A stretch of 64,000 nucleotides of DNA from NCBI RefSeq assembly GCF_030944405.1, contig NZ_CP132339.1:1116001-1180000 (forward strand). Reading direction: 5' to 3'. The position numbers and the translations under genes were made by a program. This DNA comes from Janthinobacterium sp. J1-1. GTDB taxonomy: Bacteria; Pseudomonadota; Gammaproteobacteria; Burkholderiales; Burkholderiaceae_D. Below, piece after piece: positions 1-10,752 of the stretch (position 1 is the stretch's first letter; each line of letters opens with the position of its first letter). Below the pieces are notes generated by a model. That model saw nothing but the letters and a program-made list of their open reading frames with translations. It did no database searches and was not told the origin of the DNA.

Positions 1-49
1 GCTGCCGTAAGCCTTGCGGGGCACGCCCCCGGACTGTGAGCAATAACAA

Positions 50-83
50 CGCTGTGGCCGTTGAAAAAAGGGCGGCCACAGCG
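50..83. promoter_or_regulatory. 11-bp inverted repeat upstream of erpA
   Basis: CGCTGTGGCCG at 50-60 is the exact reverse complement of CGGCCACAGCG at 73-83, with a 12-nt A-rich loop. No T-run follows on the plus strand, so a standard intrinsic terminator is doubtful. It lies just upstream of the erpA -10 element and could end an upstream transcript or bind a regulator. Its function is not known. Confidence 0.45.
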
Positions 84-101
84 CGACTTGCGCCAACAGT
101 C

Positions 102-107
102 TATAAT
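102..107 (+). promoter_or_regulatory. -10 element of erpA promoter
   Basis: A perfect TATAAT lies at 102-107. I see no clear -35 hexamer at 16-18 bp spacing. Transcription from here would begin near 113-115, leaving about a 20-nt leader before the ATG at 135. This favours 135 over the in-frame ATG at 114 and the GTG at 36. Confidence 0.55.
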
Positions 108-134
108 GAACGCATGTTTTCTGAGGAGTATGAA

Positions 135-497
135 ATGAATGCTGTCGCCGAAATGCAAGATGTGATCCCATCGCCTATCATCTTTACCGATAGCGCCGCT
201 GAAAAAGTCGCGCAGCTGATCGAGGAAGAAGGCAATCCCGACCTGAAATTGCGCGTGTTCGTGCAGGGTGGCGGTTGCTCCGGCTTCCAGTACGGCTTCA
301 CCTTCGACGAAATCGTCAATGAAGATGACACCACCATGGTCAAGAACGGCGTCCAGCTGTTGATCGATTCCATGAGCTACCAGTACCTGGTGGGCGCGGA
401 AATCGACTACAAGGATGACCTGGAAGGCGCGCAGTTCGTGATCAAGAATCCGACAGCCACCTCGACCTGCGGTTGCGGTTCCTCGTTCTCGGTATAA
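135..497 (+). CDS. erpA: ErpA, A-type iron-sulfur cluster insertion protein
   Basis: This 120-residue protein is an A-type carrier that delivers Fe-S clusters to apo-enzymes, classically those of isoprenoid synthesis and respiration. The three family cysteines are visible: Cys48 in [10 protein letters not shown], and Cys112 and Cys114 in the C-terminal CGCGSSFSV. The length matches the family. I chose ATG 135 because GAGGAG at 123-128 is a good ribosome-binding site and because the -10 box at 102-107 would place ATG 114 at the transcript's 5' end. Longer in-frame starts exist at 36 (GTG) and 114. The gene is convergent with anmK and shares a terminator hairpin with it. Confidence 0.95.
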   Translation: MNAVAEMQDVIPSPIIFTDSAAEKVAQLIEEEGNPDLKLRVFVQGGGCSGFQYGFTFDEIVNEDDTTMVKNGVQLLIDSMSYQYLVGAEIDYKDDLEGAQFVIKNPTATSTCGCGSSFSV

Positions 498-518
498 AGT
501 AGTTTCGCCGGAATGAAA

Positions 519-545
519 AAATAGCGGATCATCGATCCGCTATTT
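519..545. terminator. bidirectional intrinsic terminator between erpA and anmK
   Basis: AAATAGCGGATC (519-530) pairs perfectly with GATCCGCTATTT (534-545) around a 3-nt loop. Flanking A and T tracts on the two sides let it act for both convergent genes. Confidence 0.8.
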
Positions 546-561
546 GTGTTTGTGCTGCCGT

Positions 562-1653
562 TCAATGCGGATACAAGGCACCCAGTACCCGTAAGCCCCT
601 GGCTCCCGTCACCGCCGGCAGATTGCCCGGTTTCCTCTGTGTAAAACGCCAGGCCAGCCAGGCAAATGCCAGCGCCTCGACCTGGTTCGGCGCTACGCCC
701 AGCGCCTGCGTCGATGTCACCGCCACGCCCGGCAATTCTTTTGCCAGCGCCGCCATCAGGCTGGCGTTATACGCGCCACCGCCACACACATAGACCGTAT
801 CGGCCTGTGCGCCGTCGCGCAAGATCGCCTGCGCCAGGCTGGCGGCCGTCAATTGCGTCAGGGTCGCCTGCACGTCTGCCGGCTTTTCGTTCGGGAAGGC
901 AGCAAGCTTGCCGGCCAGCCAGTCGGCATGAAACAGGTCGCGGCCCGTGCTTTTCGGCGCCAGCAAAGCAAAATACGGCTCATTCAACAACTCCGACAGC
1001 AGGGCGGGGATGACCTTGCCGCTGGCGGCCCAGGCGCCGTCCGCGTCATAGGGCTGGCCCTGGTGGTGCAAGATCCAGCCATCCATCAGGGCGTTGCCCG
1101 GTCCGCTATCGTAGCCGGTCACCGTGCCGTCGGCCTGCAGCACGCTGATATTGCTGATGCCGCCGATATTGGCCACCACCCGCGTCTGGCCCGGCGCATT
1201 GAACAGCGCCTGGTGAAACGCGGGCACCAGGGGCGCGCCCTGGCCGCCGGCGGCCACGTCGCGGCTGCGCAGGTCGGCGATGACGTCGATGCCGGACAGC
1301 TCGGCCAGCAGGGCGGGATTGTTCAGCTGGCGCGTAAAACCCAGTTCGGGGCGGTGGCGGATGGTCTGGCCATGCGCGCCGATGGCGGCCACGGCATCCG
1401 GGCCGATGCCGGCCTGGGCCAGCAGGCTGCCGACGCAATCGGCGTAGTGGCGCACCAGCGCGTTGGCGGCCAGCGCCTCGCGTTCGATTTCATTGTGGCC
1501 GGGCGCTTGCAGGGACATCAGGTCGGCGCGCAGGCTGGCGGGAAACGCCACATAGGCGTCACCCAGGCTGCGCACGCCATCCTGCGAGAAGTCGACCAGG
1601 GCGCCGTCGACGCCATCGAGGCTGGTGCCGGACATCAGACCGATATACAACAT
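562..1653 (-). CDS. anmK: anhydro-N-acetylmuramic acid kinase
   Basis: AnmK phosphorylates and opens 1,6-anhydro-MurNAc released during peptidoglycan turnover, giving MurNAc-6-phosphate for recycling in the cytoplasm. The protein is 363 residues, normal for the family. It opens with [17 protein letters not shown], the ASKHA-type phosphate-binding segment, and carries GGISNIS and CGGGAYN motifs typical of the family. I start it at the ATG on 1651-1653; 30 upstream in-frame codons look non-native. The neighbouring M23 endopeptidase is also a murein enzyme, so the pair links hydrolysis with recycling. Downstream it shares a terminator with convergent erpA. Confidence 0.95.
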   Translation of the reverse strand: MLYIGLMSGTSLDGVDGALVDFSQDGVRSLGDAYVAFPASLRADLMSLQAPGHNEIEREALAANALVRHYADCVGSLLAQAGIGPDAVAAIGAHGQTIRHRPELGFTRQLNNPALLAELSGIDVIADLRSRDVAAGGQGAPLVPAFHQALFNAPGQTRVVANIGGISNISVLQADGTVTGYDSGPGNALMDGWILHHQGQPYDADGAWAASGKVIPALLSELLNEPYFALLAPKSTGRDLFHADWLAGKLAAFPNEKPADVQATLTQLTAASLAQAILRDGAQADTVYVCGGGAYNASLMAALAKELPGVAVTSTQALGVAPNQVEALAFAWLAWRFTQRKPGNLPAVTGARGLRVLGALYPH

Positions 1654-1750
1654 GCTGTTTTCCTGTCTTGAGTGAGTGCCTGAATAAAACAAAGGCACCG
1701 GCCATCGGAATGGGCGGTGCCTTTGCCTGTTGCCCGAAGGCATGCGGTGC

Positions 1751-3118
1751 TTAACGCGAAGCGAGCGCCGTATCGGCAGGACGCAACAGGGTGAAGCGGT
1801 GCATCATGTCGGCCGACACCATGCGGAAGCGCGACAGTTCGGCGGCCGTCAGCGGCGCCTGTGCTTGCACGTTCAGCTTGCTTGGGTCTTGCGCCACGCC
1901 GCCCACGCGGAATTCGTAGTGCAGGTGGGCGCCGGTCGACCAGCCGGTGGTGCCGACGTAGCCGATGACATCGCCCTGGCTGACTTTCTGGCCTTTTTTC
2001 AGGCCCGAAGCGAAGCGGCTCATGTGCGCATAGGCGGTGCTGTAGTTGGCCCAGTGCTTCAAGACCACCACATTGCCGTAGCCGTTTTGCGAACCGACCG
2101 TATCGACCACGCCGTCGCCCGAAGCGCGGATCGGGGTGCCGGTGGCGGCCGCGAAATCGATGCCTTTATGGGCTTTCCAGTTGCCGGAAATCGGGTGCAC
2201 GCGCATCGAGAAACCGGACGAGATACGGGAGAATTCGAGTGGGGATTTGAGGAAGGCTTTTTTGAGGGACTTGCCGTCGAAGCTGTAGTAACCGCCGCCT
2301 TGCTTGCTGGCCGGGTCTTCGAACCACACGGACTGGAACGTCTTGCCGCGGTTGGTGAATTCACCGGCCAGGATGCGTCCCGCTCGGACAAATTCGCCGT
2401 CTTGCCAGAAGGTTTCATAGACCACGTTGAACGAGTCGCCGCGTTTCACGTCGGAACGGAAGTCGATATTGGTCGAGAACATTTCAACGATCTGCTTGGA
2501 GATCGCGTCTGGCAGGCGGGTGCCGTCCAGGCTGGAATCGGTGGCGGCAAACAGGGTCGAGGTGATCTTGCGTGCGTGCATTTCCACGCGGCGTTCCAGC
2601 TGCGCGGCCACTTCCGTGGCAACGAACTTGTCGCCCTTGCGGGTGATCAGGATATTCCTGGCCGAGGTGCCGGTGTCATCAACGAGAGTGGCGCGCAGCC
2701 AGTTCAGTTCGCCGTTTTCGGACGTTTGCGCTTGCACGCGCTTGCCCGTTTTCAGCATCATCACGCGGCGCGCGACCTTGTCGGTCTTGATGAAGTTGCT
2801 GGCCACCGCATCATCGACGCCGAGGCGTATCAGCATGGCGGACAGCGTATCGCCCGGACGGACCTTTTCTTCGTGGGTGAAGTTCTGGTCTACCTGTTCC
2901 AGCGCGGTGATTTGCGAGGACAGATCAGGCATTTCCAGGTTTTCCGCGATCGAACGGACCGGCAGGTCCGACGCATCGGGCGCCATCGGAGAGACCGCCA
3001 CAGCGCCAAAAGCGACCACGGTCAGCAGCACTGCGGACGCGCCGACGATGCGTGCTTTGCGAGTGGTCGCGAGCTGGGTGTACAAGCGTGAGCCTGTGAT
3101 TTTATGTATAGGGTTCAT
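1751..3118 (-). CDS. M23 family murein DD-endopeptidase (MepM-like)
   Basis: This 455-residue envelope protein probably cleaves peptidoglycan crosslinks. A hydrophobic segment at about residues 24-43 would anchor it in the inner membrane or act as an uncleaved signal. A LysM/OapA-like region ([14 protein letters not shown]) follows, and a C-terminal LytM zinc domain carries both metal motifs, HKGID and HLHYEFR. The length and layout match MepM/YebA. Placement between anmK and tyrS is a common proteobacterial arrangement. It is transcribed divergently from tyrS across about 150 bp. Substrate bond specificity is inferred from the family. Confidence 0.9.
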   Translation of the reverse strand: MNPIHKITGSRLYTQLATTRKARIVGASAVLLTVVAFGAVAVSPMAPDASDLPVRSIAENLEMPDLSSQITALEQVDQNFTHEEKVRPGDTLSAMLIRLGVDDAVASNFIKTDKVARRVMMLKTGKRVQAQTSENGELNWLRATLVDDTGTSARNILITRKGDKFVATEVAAQLERRVEMHARKITSTLFAATDSSLDGTRLPDAISKQIVEMFSTNIDFRSDVKRGDSFNVVYETFWQDGEFVRAGRILAGEFTNRGKTFQSVWFEDPASKQGGGYYSFDGKSLKKAFLKSPLEFSRISSGFSMRVHPISGNWKAHKGIDFAAATGTPIRASGDGVVDTVGSQNGYGNVVVLKHWANYSTAYAHMSRFASGLKKGQKVSQGDVIGYVGTTGWSTGAHLHYEFRVGGVAQDPSKLNVQAQAPLTAAELSRFRMVSADMMHRFTLLRPADTALASR

Positions 3119-3272
3119 GCAATCAGTTAAAATCTGCCCTTGAACGATTCGTGAACTGCTACTCTTTTTTATTGTTATTTTGGTTCGTTTTCATACGGCA
3201 AGATTGATGGGATCGGGCATTATACCAAACTCTGCAAACCTACTACCATTTTGAGATCTACAGCAAAAATTT
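3119..3272. promoter_or_regulatory. divergent promoter region, M23 peptidase / tyrS
   Basis: This 154-bp AT-richer spacer separates divergent genes and must carry both promoters. A -10-like TATACC lies at 3221-3226 on the plus strand, without a convincing -35. I see no T-box or leader structure for tyrS. Confidence 0.4.
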
Positions 3273-4538
3273 ATGGAAATCAACACCACCGCATCGCCTG
3301 CCAAGGCTAACGCAGCTCAGACGCCGCTCGTGCTGTCGGACAGAGTACAAGAAGCCCTCGCGATTACCAAGCGTGGCGTCGACGAACTCTTGATCGAAAG
3401 CGAATTTGCGCAAAAATTAGCGCGCTCCGAACAAACCGGTGTGCCGCTGCGCATCAAACTGGGCCTGGACCCGACCGCACCGGACTTGCACCTGGGCCAT
3501 ACCGTCGTGCTGAACAAGATGCGCCAGTTGCAAAACCTCGGTCATCAAGTCATTTTCCTGATCGGCGATTTCACTTCCATGATCGGCGACCCGTCGGGCC
3601 GCAACGTCACGCGCCCGCCGCTGACGAAAGAACAGATCGAGATTAACGCGATGACGTATTTCGCGCAAGCATCTTTAGTGCTCGACGCCAGCAAAACCGA
3701 AATTCGCTATAACTCCGAATGGTGCGATCCGCTGGGCGCGCGCGGCATCATCCAGCTCGCTTCGCACTACACGGTGGCGCGCATGATCGAGCGCGACGAT
3801 TTCACGAAACGCTTCCAGGGCGGCGTGCCGATTTCCGTGCATGAATTCCTGTACCCGCTGATGCAGGGCTACGATTCGGTGGCCTTGAAATCGGATCTGG
3901 AACTGGGCGGCACCGACCAGAAGTTCAACCTGCTGGTGGGCCGCGAACTGCAAAAGCAGTACGGCCAGGAACAGCAGTGCATCTTGACCATGCCGCTGCT
4001 GGAAGGTCTGGACGGCGTGGAAAAAATGTCCAAGTCGAAAAACAATTACATCGGCATCACGGAACCGGCCAACACCATGTTCGCCAAGCTGATGAGCATT
4101 TCCGACGTCATGATGTGGCGCTACTACGAGCTGCTGTCGTGGCGTTCGATCGCCGAACTGGCGCAACTGAAGAGCGAAGTCGAGGGCGGCCGCAATCCGC
4201 GCGACGCCAAGGTGGCCCTGGCGCAGGAGATCGTCGCCCGCTTCCACTCGCAGCAGGCGGCCGAGGAAGCGCTGGCCGATTTCGTCAACCGTTCGAAGGG
4301 CGGCATCCCGGACGATATTGCGGAAGTGACGCTGGCCGGCGCGCCGCTGGCGATCGCCCAGTTGCTCAAGCAAACGGGTCTGTGCCCATCGGTATCGGAA
4401 GCAACCCGCATGATCGACCAGGGCGGTGTGCGCATCGATGGCACCGTCATCAGCGACAAGGCCTTGAAAGTCGAGGCCGGTGTGTTCGTGTTGCAAGTGG
4501 GCAAGCGCAAATTTGCGCGCGTCACCCTGAGCGCATGA
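3273..4538 (+). CDS. tyrS: tyrosyl-tRNA synthetase
   Basis: This class I aminoacyl-tRNA synthetase charges tRNA-Tyr. At 421 residues it is full length. The ATP-binding HIGH-type motif appears as HLGH at residues 73-76, after GLDPTAPDL, and the KMSKS loop is intact near residues 251-255. A C-terminal S4 RNA-binding domain follows ([14 protein letters not shown]). The motif spacing resembles the TyrZ-like subgroup common in proteobacteria. Its stop overlaps the dtd start in ATGA, so the two are translationally coupled: charging enzyme followed by the D-Tyr-tRNA editing enzyme. Confidence 0.97.
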   Translation: MEINTTASPAKANAAQTPLVLSDRVQEALAITKRGVDELLIESEFAQKLARSEQTGVPLRIKLGLDPTAPDLHLGHTVVLNKMRQLQNLGHQVIFLIGDFTSMIGDPSGRNVTRPPLTKEQIEINAMTYFAQASLVLDASKTEIRYNSEWCDPLGARGIIQLASHYTVARMIERDDFTKRFQGGVPISVHEFLYPLMQGYDSVALKSDLELGGTDQKFNLLVGRELQKQYGQEQQCILTMPLLEGLDGVEKMSKSKNNYIGITEPANTMFAKLMSISDVMMWRYYELLSWRSIAELAQLKSEVEGGRNPRDAKVALAQEIVARFHSQQAAEEALADFVNRSKGGIPDDIAEVTLAGAPLAIAQLLKQTGLCPSVSEATRMIDQGGVRIDGTVISDKALKVEAGVFVLQVGKRKFARVTLSA

Positions 4539-4987
4539 TCGCGCTGCTGCAACGGGTGACCCGCGCCAGGGTGGAAGTCGATGGCGCCACCATCGGCGCC
4601 ATCGACGCCGGCCTGATGGTGCTGGTGTGTGCCGAGCGCGGCGACACCGAGAAGGAGGCGGACGCCTTGCTGGCCAAGCTGCTGGGCTACCGCGTGTTCG
4701 CCGACGAGGCCGGCAAGATGAACCGCAGCGTGACCGATGTGGCCGGCGGCTTGCTGCTGGTGCCGCAGTTCACCCTGGCGGCCGATACCAAGTCCGGCAC
4801 GCGTCCGTCGTTCACCCCGGCCGCCAGCCCGCAGGACGGTTTGCGCCTGTTCAGCCATTTCGTGGAGCAGGCGCGCAGCCGCCATGCCAGCGTGCAGACG
4901 GGGCAGTTCGGCGCCGACATGCAGGTGTCGCTGACGAATGACGGACCGGTCACGTTCTGGCTGCAAGTCGATCCGAAACCGCAGTAA
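4535..4987 (+). CDS. dtd: D-aminoacyl-tRNA deacylase
   Basis: Dtd hydrolyses D-amino acids such as D-Tyr from mischarged tRNA in the cytoplasm. The 150-residue length matches the family. The conserved active-site signatures are present: SQFTL-type [23 protein letters not shown], and a C-terminal segment with NDGPVTFWL containing the Gly-cisPro-type motif region. The start ATG at 4535 overlaps the tyrS stop by 4 nt, which fits a joint role in fidelity of tyrosine charging. Confidence 0.96.
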   Translation: MIALLQRVTRARVEVDGATIGAIDAGLMVLVCAERGDTEKEADALLAKLLGYRVFADEAGKMNRSVTDVAGGLLLVPQFTLAADTKSGTRPSFTPAASPQDGLRLFSHFVEQARSRHASVQTGQFGADMQVSLTNDGPVTFWLQVDPKPQ

Positions 4988-5008
4988 GCGAGTAGATAAG
5001 GAGCAGCG

Positions 5009-5650
<642 letters not shown>

Positions 5651-5653
5651 CGC

Positions 5654-6298
5654 ATGAGCACCACGATACTATTGATACGCCATGGCGAAACGCCGTGGAA
5701 CGCCGAGCGCCGCCTGCAGGGGCATATCGACATTCCCCTGAACGACGTTGGCCTGCGGCAAGCCGCGGCCGTGGGCCAGGCGCTGGCCGGCGAGCCGCTG
5801 GCCGCCGTCCTGGCCAGCGACTTGCAGCGCGCGCGCCAGACGGCGCAGGCCGTGGCCGATTTGCATGCGCTGCCGGTGCAGGCCGACCCGCTGCTGCGCG
5901 AGCGTTGCTATGGCGCGTTCGAAGGCTTGCTGTATGCCGATATCGCGGCGCAGTACCCGCACGAATATGCGCAATGGCAAGCGCGCCAGATCGACGCCGT
6001 GATGCCGTCCGGCGAGCGCCAGGCCGAGAGTTTCCGCCAGTTTTATGCGCGCGCCAATGCGGCCATCGCGCGCTGGGCCCGGCAATATGACGGCCAGACC
6101 ATCGCCATCGTCGCCCACGGCGGCGTGCTCGAGTGCGCTTACCGCGAGGCGGTCGGCATGACGCTCGACAGCCCGCGCGATTTCCAGGTCAGGAATGCCA
6201 GCGTGAATCGTTTTTCCTATGCCGACGGCAAGTTGCATTTAGTGCACTGGGGAAACATCGAACACCTGGCGGCGCCCGCCATGGACGAGCTGGGCTAA
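5654..6298 (+). CDS. histidine phosphatase (phosphoglycerate mutase-like) family protein
   Basis: The 214-residue protein has the catalytic LIRHGETPWN motif at the N-terminus, the second-arginine segment ASDLQRARQTA, the acid residue in LRERCYGAFEG, and the second histidine in IVAHGGVLE. This is a complete branch-1 histidine phosphatase site. The RCYGAFEG element and length point to a phosphatase rather than a cofactor-dependent mutase, but the substrate cannot be read from sequence. Candidates include alpha-ribazole phosphate or small sugar phosphates. It starts 3 nt after the PEBP gene and is probably co-transcribed with it. Confidence 0.9.
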   Translation: MSTTILLIRHGETPWNAERRLQGHIDIPLNDVGLRQAAAVGQALAGEPLAAVLASDLQRARQTAQAVADLHALPVQADPLLRERCYGAFEGLLYADIAAQYPHEYAQWQARQIDAVMPSGERQAESFRQFYARANAAIARWARQYDGQTIAIVAHGGVLECAYREAVGMTLDSPRDFQVRNASVNRFSYADGKLHLVHWGNIEHLAAPAMDELG

Positions 6299-6415
6299 TG
6301 GCCACTTTCGCCGCCACCGGCGCACTGGCGCACTGGGCGTTAAAAAATAGTGCTTATTAATTAGGCAGGGAATCGGTTAAAATAGCAGGTTCCTCCGTCC
6401 ATTCCAGGTTCTTCA

Positions 6416-7456
6416 GTGCAAATCGGCCCTTACATTCTGCGCAACAACGTTTTCGTCGCCCCCATGGCTGGCGTGACGGACCGGCCATTTCGCCAGTTGT
6501 GCAAACAGCTGGGCGCCGGCTATGCCGTCTCGGAAATGGCGGCCTCGAATCCGCGACTATGGGCGACCGAGAAAAGTTCGCGCCGTACCGATCACGCGGG
6601 CGAAATGGAGCCGAAAGCGGTGCAGATCGCGGGTGCCGACCCGCAGGACCTGGCCGATTGCGCCAGGTTCAATGTCGACCGCGGTGCGCAGATCATCGAC
6701 ATCAACATGGGGTGCCCGGTGAAAAAGGTGTGCAACAGCTGGTGCGGTTCGGCCCTGCTGCAAAACGAAAACCTGGTCGAAAAGATCCTGCACGCGGTGG
6801 TGAGCGCCGTCGACGTGCCCGTGACCCTGAAATTTCGTACCGGCTGGAACCGCGCAAACAAGAACGCCTTGCGCATCGCCCGCATCGCCGAGCAGGCCGG
6901 CATCCAGATGCTGACCTTGCACGGCCGCACGCGCGCCGACGGCTACAAGGGCGAGGCCGAGTATGAAACCATTGCCGCCGTGAAAGCGTCGGTCGCCATC
7001 CCGGTGGTGGCCAATGGCGACATCACCAGCCCGCAAAAGGCCCGCTACGTGCTGGACCAGACGGGGGCGGACGCCGTCATGATCGGCCGTGCGGCGCAGG
7101 GCCGGCCGTGGATCTGCCGCGAGATCGACCATTTTTTGCGTACCGGTACTTTATTGCCGGCGCCGTATGTGGACGAAGTGCGCAGCCTGATGGACGAGCA
7201 TTTGCGCGCCCATTATGCGTTTTACGGCGAATTTCTCGGCGTGCGCACGGCGCGCAAGCATATCGGCTGGTACGTGAAAGACCTGGAAGGTGGCGAGGAG
7301 TTTCGCCAGCAAATGAATTTGCTGGAATCGACGGACGCGCAATTGCTGGCCGTCGACCAATTTTTCGAGTCGCAATGGAAGTTTGGCGAACGGTTACAAT
7401 ACCGCCTCTCCGAAGATAGCGACAGCGGCCTGATAGAAGTGGCCGCAGCAACATAA
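6416..7456 (+). CDS. dusB: tRNA-dihydrouridine synthase DusB
   Basis: DusB is an FMN enzyme that reduces specific uridines in tRNA to dihydrouridine. The protein has 346 residues. The N-terminal VAPMAGVTDRPFR motif, the catalytic cysteine segment DINMGCPVKKVCNSWCGSAL, TLHGRTR and the FMN phosphate site IGRAAQGRPW are all present. The start is GTG at 6416; no in-frame ATG gives a complete N-terminus. It lies upstream of fis, the classic dusB-fis operon arrangement. A weak TAAAAT lies at 6378-6383 upstream. Confidence 0.96.
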   Translation: MQIGPYILRNNVFVAPMAGVTDRPFRQLCKQLGAGYAVSEMAASNPRLWATEKSSRRTDHAGEMEPKAVQIAGADPQDLADCARFNVDRGAQIIDINMGCPVKKVCNSWCGSALLQNENLVEKILHAVVSAVDVPVTLKFRTGWNRANKNALRIARIAEQAGIQMLTLHGRTRADGYKGEAEYETIAAVKASVAIPVVANGDITSPQKARYVLDQTGADAVMIGRAAQGRPWICREIDHFLRTGTLLPAPYVDEVRSLMDEHLRAHYAFYGEFLGVRTARKHIGWYVKDLEGGEEFRQQMNLLESTDAQLLAVDQFFESQWKFGERLQYRLSEDSDSGLIEVAAAT

Positions 7457-7563
7457 AGAACAAGGGTGGACTCGGTGTGCGTCTGATTTACGCGTTTGCG
7501 CGACAGTCATCCGTACACCCCATAGCGCCTTGATAAATCAATTAGCCGGTTGAAGCATAAAAA

Positions 7564-7797
7564 ATGAGCAAAGAAAGCATACAGGAAGTCGTTCAGAAAA
7601 GTCTGGAAGATTATTTCAATGACCTGGGCGAGCAGCAAGCGTCGAATATCTATGACATGGTCGTGCTGACCGTCGAAAAGCCCATCCTGGAAGTCGTGAT
7701 GACACGCGCCGATGGCAACCAGTCGCATGCCGCGCAAATGCTGGGCATTAACCGCAATACCTTGCGCAAGAAGTTGCAGGAGCACGGTTTGCTGTAA
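7564..7797 (+). CDS. fis: Fis, nucleoid-associated DNA-binding protein
   Basis: Fis bends DNA and regulates rRNA, recombination and growth-phase genes. The 77-residue product is shorter at the N-terminus than E. coli Fis (98) but typical of betaproteobacteria. The C-terminal helix-turn-helix is clear: NQSHAAQMLGINRNTLRKKL (about residues 52-71). It sits about 107 bp after dusB, matching the conserved operon, and 100 bp before purH. The N-terminal beta-hairpin used for Hin/Gin invertase activation is reduced compared with enterobacterial Fis. Confidence 0.95.
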   Translation: MSKESIQEVVQKSLEDYFNDLGEQQASNIYDMVVLTVEKPILEVVMTRADGNQSHAAQMLGINRNTLRKKLQEHGLL

Positions 7798-7897
7798 TGC
7801 CGGCTCGCAAGTGACGCCAAGCTTTGAATCCGCCGCGGTCCGGTACTGACACCGGGCTGCGCATTCGCCAAGAACACTTAACCACCTAGCCACAGCC

Positions 7898-9484
7898 ATG
7901 ATCAAACAAGCTCTCCTTTCCGTTTCCGACAAGACCGGCGTCCTCGATTTCGCGCGCGCCCTGGCTGCCCTCGGCGTCAACCTGCTGTCGACCGGCGGTA
8001 CCGCCAAATTGCTGGCCGATAACGGTGTGCCCGTCACGGAAGTGGCCGACTACACGGGTTTTCCCGAGATGCTCGATGGCCGCGTGAAGACCTTGCACCC
8101 GAAAGTGCATGGCGGCATCCTGGCGCGCCGTGATTTCCCCGAGCACATGTCCAAGCTGGTGGAACACGATATGCCGACCATCGACATGGTGGTGGTCAAC
8201 CTGTACCCATTCCAGGGCACCGTGGCCAAGGCCGACTGCACCCTGGAAGACGCGATCGAGAACATCGACATCGGCGGCCCGACCATGCTGCGTTCGGCGG
8301 CCAAGAACCACAAGGACGTGATCGTCATTTGCGATCCGAGCGACTACGAGGTGGTGCTGGCCGAAATGCGCGCGGCCGACGGCAAGGCGGGCGAAGTGAG
8401 CTACGACACCAAGTTCATGCTGGCCAAAAAAGTGTTTGCGCATACGGCGCAATACGATGGCGCCATCACCAATTACCTGACCAGCCTGGGCCCGACCAAG
8501 GTGCACGCCGAGCGCGGCGCCTATCCGCAAACCCTGAACGTGGCGTTTGAAAAAGTGCAGGACATGCGCTACGGCGAAAACCCGCACCAGAGCGCCGCCT
8601 TCTACCGCGACCTGGTGGTCACCGACGGCGCACTGGCGAACTATCGCCAGCTGCAAGGCAAGGAATTGTCGTACAACAATATCGCCGATGCCGACGCGGC
8701 CTGGGAATGCGTGAAGAGCCTGGGCGGCTTCGAGCAAAGCGCCGCCTGTGTCATCGTGAAACACGCCAATCCATGCGGCGTGGCGCTGGGCGCGAACGCG
8801 GCCGAAGCGTATGCGCGCGCGCTGCAGACCGATCCGACCTCGGCGTTTGGCGGCATCATCGCCTTCAATACCGAACTGGACGGCGCCACCGCCGGCGAAA
8901 TCGCCAAATTGTTCGTCGAAGTGCTGATCGCGCCATCGTTCTCCGCCGAAGCGAAACAGATTCTGTCGAGCAAGCAAAACGTGCGCATGCTGGAAATCCC
9001 GCTGGGTTCCGGCGTCAACGCGATGGACTTCAAGCGCGTCGGTGGCGGTCTGCTGGTGCAGTCGCCCGATGCGAAAAACGTCGCCATGGGCGACCTGCGC
9101 GTGGTGTCCAAGCTGAAACCGACGCCACAGCAGCTGGCCGACCTGATGTTCGCCTGGAAAGTGGCAAAATTCGTCAAATCGAACGCCATCGTCTTCTGCG
9201 GCAACAACATGACCCTGGGCGTGGGCGCAGGCCAGATGAGCCGTATCGACTCGGCCCGCATCGCCTCGATCAAGGCGCAGAATGCCGGCCTGTCGCTGGC
9301 CGGTTCGGTGGTGGCGTCGGATGCCTTCTTCCCGTTCCGCGACGGCCTCGACGTGGTGGTCGACGCGGGCGCGACCTGCGTGATCCATCCGGGTGGCTCG
9401 ATGCGCGACCAGGAAGTGATCGATGCGGCCGATGAGCGCGGCGTGGTGATGCTGTACACGGGCACGCGTCATTTCCGTCATTGA
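7898..9484 (+). CDS. purH: bifunctional AICAR formyltransferase / IMP cyclohydrolase
   Basis: PurH catalyses the last two steps of de novo purine synthesis, AICAR to FAICAR to IMP. The 528-residue protein has the N-terminal MGS-like IMP cyclohydrolase domain ([35 protein letters not shown]) and the C-terminal formyltransferase with [10 protein letters not shown] and the usual end [17 protein letters not shown]. Nothing is missing. It is followed by a strong hairpin at 9524-9558, which separates it from ruvC. Confidence 0.98.
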   Translation: MIKQALLSVSDKTGVLDFARALAALGVNLLSTGGTAKLLADNGVPVTEVADYTGFPEMLDGRVKTLHPKVHGGILARRDFPEHMSKLVEHDMPTIDMVVVNLYPFQGTVAKADCTLEDAIENIDIGGPTMLRSAAKNHKDVIVICDPSDYEVVLAEMRAADGKAGEVSYDTKFMLAKKVFAHTAQYDGAITNYLTSLGPTKVHAERGAYPQTLNVAFEKVQDMRYGENPHQSAAFYRDLVVTDGALANYRQLQGKELSYNNIADADAAWECVKSLGGFEQSAACVIVKHANPCGVALGANAAEAYARALQTDPTSAFGGIIAFNTELDGATAGEIAKLFVEVLIAPSFSAEAKQILSSKQNVRMLEIPLGSGVNAMDFKRVGGGLLVQSPDAKNVAMGDLRVVSKLKPTPQQLADLMFAWKVAKFVKSNAIVFCGNNMTLGVGAGQMSRIDSARIASIKAQNAGLSLAGSVVASDAFFPFRDGLDVVVDAGATCVIHPGGSMRDQEVIDAADERGVVMLYTGTRHFRH

Positions 9485-9523
9485 TATTTAGCCCAGCGGC
9501 ACATGCTGGGTTTCGGTTGTAAA

Positions 9524-9558
9524 ACGGCAGGCTCCGGTTATTCACCGGTGCCTGCCGT
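9524..9558 (+). terminator. intrinsic terminator after purH
   Basis: ACGGCAGGC (9524-9532) pairs with GCCTGCCGT (9550-9558). A second stem inside, CCGGT/ACCGG (9534-9538 with 9544-9548), extends it. The T-run after it is short (ATTCATT), so termination may be incomplete. Confidence 0.65.
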
Positions 9559-9578
9559 ATTCATTATAGAATCTGGCG

Positions 9579-10118
9579 ATGATTATTCTTGGCATCGATC
9601 CTGGCTTGCGCACGACCGGCTTCGGGGTCATCGAAAAACACGGCAGCAAGCTGCGCTATATTGCTTCGGGCACAGTCAAGACGGCGTCCGAAGGGGCGTT
9701 GCCGCCGCGCCTGAAGATCATTCTGCAGGGCGTGTCGGAAATCGTCGCCACCTACCGGCCCGACTGCGCGGCCATCGAAAAAGTCTTTGTCAACGTCAAT
9801 CCGCAATCGACCTTGCTGCTGGGCCAGGCCCGTGGCGCGGCCATTTGCGCGCTGGTCAATGCCGACCTCGAGGTGGCCGAATACACGGCGCTGCAGCTGA
9901 AACAGGCCGTCACCGGTCACGGCAAGGCGGCCAAGGAGCAGGTGCAGGAAATGGTGGCGCGCTTGCTGTCCTTGCCCGGCCTGCCCGGCAGCGATGCGGC
10001 CGATGCGCTGGGCGTGGCCATCTGTCACGCCAACAGCGTCGATGCGCTGGCCATGATCGGCGCGCTGGCGCCGCAGCTGCAGGGCTTGCGCATGAAACGC
10101 GGCCGCCTGGTCGGCTAG
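9579..10118 (+). CDS. ruvC: Holliday junction resolvase RuvC
   Basis: RuvC is the dimeric endonuclease that cuts Holliday junctions after RuvAB branch migration. At 179 residues it is full length. The catalytic acidic residues are seen in [16 protein letters not shown] (first Asp), AAIEKVF (Glu) and [12 protein letters not shown] (paired Asp). The ATG lies about 20 bp after the purH terminator, with TATAGAAT at 9565-9572 as a possible -10. ruvA follows after 43 bp. Confidence 0.97.
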   Translation: MIILGIDPGLRTTGFGVIEKHGSKLRYIASGTVKTASEGALPPRLKIILQGVSEIVATYRPDCAAIEKVFVNVNPQSTLLLGQARGAAICALVNADLEVAEYTALQLKQAVTGHGKAAKEQVQEMVARLLSLPGLPGSDAADALGVAICHANSVDALAMIGALAPQLQGLRMKRGRLVG

Positions 10119-10161
10119 AGCATACTCGGGCATACTTTGAATTTAACATTAGGAACACGCG

Positions 10162-10740
10162 ATGATAGGCCGTCTCTCCGGTATTTTGCTTGAAAAGAAT
10201 CCGCCACAATTGCTGGTCGATTGCCAGGGCGTCGGCTATGAAGTCGATGTGCCGATGAGCACGTTTTACAATCTGCCGCACGTGGGTGAAAAAGTCGTGC
10301 TGTTCACGCATCAGGCGATCCGCGAAGACGCGCACCTGCTGTTCGGCTTTGGCAATGCGGCCGAGCGCGCCGTGTTCCGCCAGCTGATCAAGATCACCGG
10401 CGTCGGCGCGCGCATGGCCCTGGCCATCCTGTCCGGCATGACGATCGCCGACCTGGCGCAGGCGATTACCTTGCAGGATTCGGGTCGCCTGGTCAGGGTG
10501 CCGGGCATCGGCAAGAAGACGGCCGAACGCCTGTTGCTGGAACTGAAGGGCAAGATCGGTGCGGATCTCGGCCCGCTGGGCGCACACGCGGCGCCGGACG
10601 CGCAATCCGATATCCTCAACGCGCTGATGGCGCTCGGCTATTCGGACAAGGAAGCGATGGCGGCCGTGAAAAACGTGCCGGCCAGCAGCGGCGTGTCGGA
10701 CGGCATCAAACTGGCGCTCAAAGCGCTGTCGAAAGGCTAA
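10162..10740 (+). CDS. ruvA: Holliday junction DNA helicase subunit RuvA
   Basis: RuvA is the tetrameric junction-binding subunit that guides the RuvB motors. The 192-residue protein shows the N-terminal OB-fold ([21 protein letters not shown]), two helix-hairpin-helix motifs ([18 protein letters not shown] and [15 protein letters not shown]) and the C-terminal RuvB-contacting domain ([12 protein letters not shown]). It sits 43 bp after ruvC and 12 bp before ruvB. No LexA-type box is apparent upstream. Confidence 0.97.
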   Translation: MIGRLSGILLEKNPPQLLVDCQGVGYEVDVPMSTFYNLPHVGEKVVLFTHQAIREDAHLLFGFGNAAERAVFRQLIKITGVGARMALAILSGMTIADLAQAITLQDSGRLVRVPGIGKKTAERLLLELKGKIGADLGPLGAHAAPDAQSDILNALMALGYSDKEAMAAVKNVPASSGVSDGIKLALKALSKG

Positions 10741-10752
10741 CGGGAACACGGC

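Noticed and set aside
36..134. Longer ErpA with GTG 36 or ATG 114 start
   Set aside because: The extra residues are not part of the family, and the -10 element at 102-107 lies within this stretch.
3119..3272. T-box or other tRNA-sensing leader for tyrS
   Set aside because: There is no T-box sequence or specifier loop; the spacer is too short and such leaders are rare in proteobacteria.
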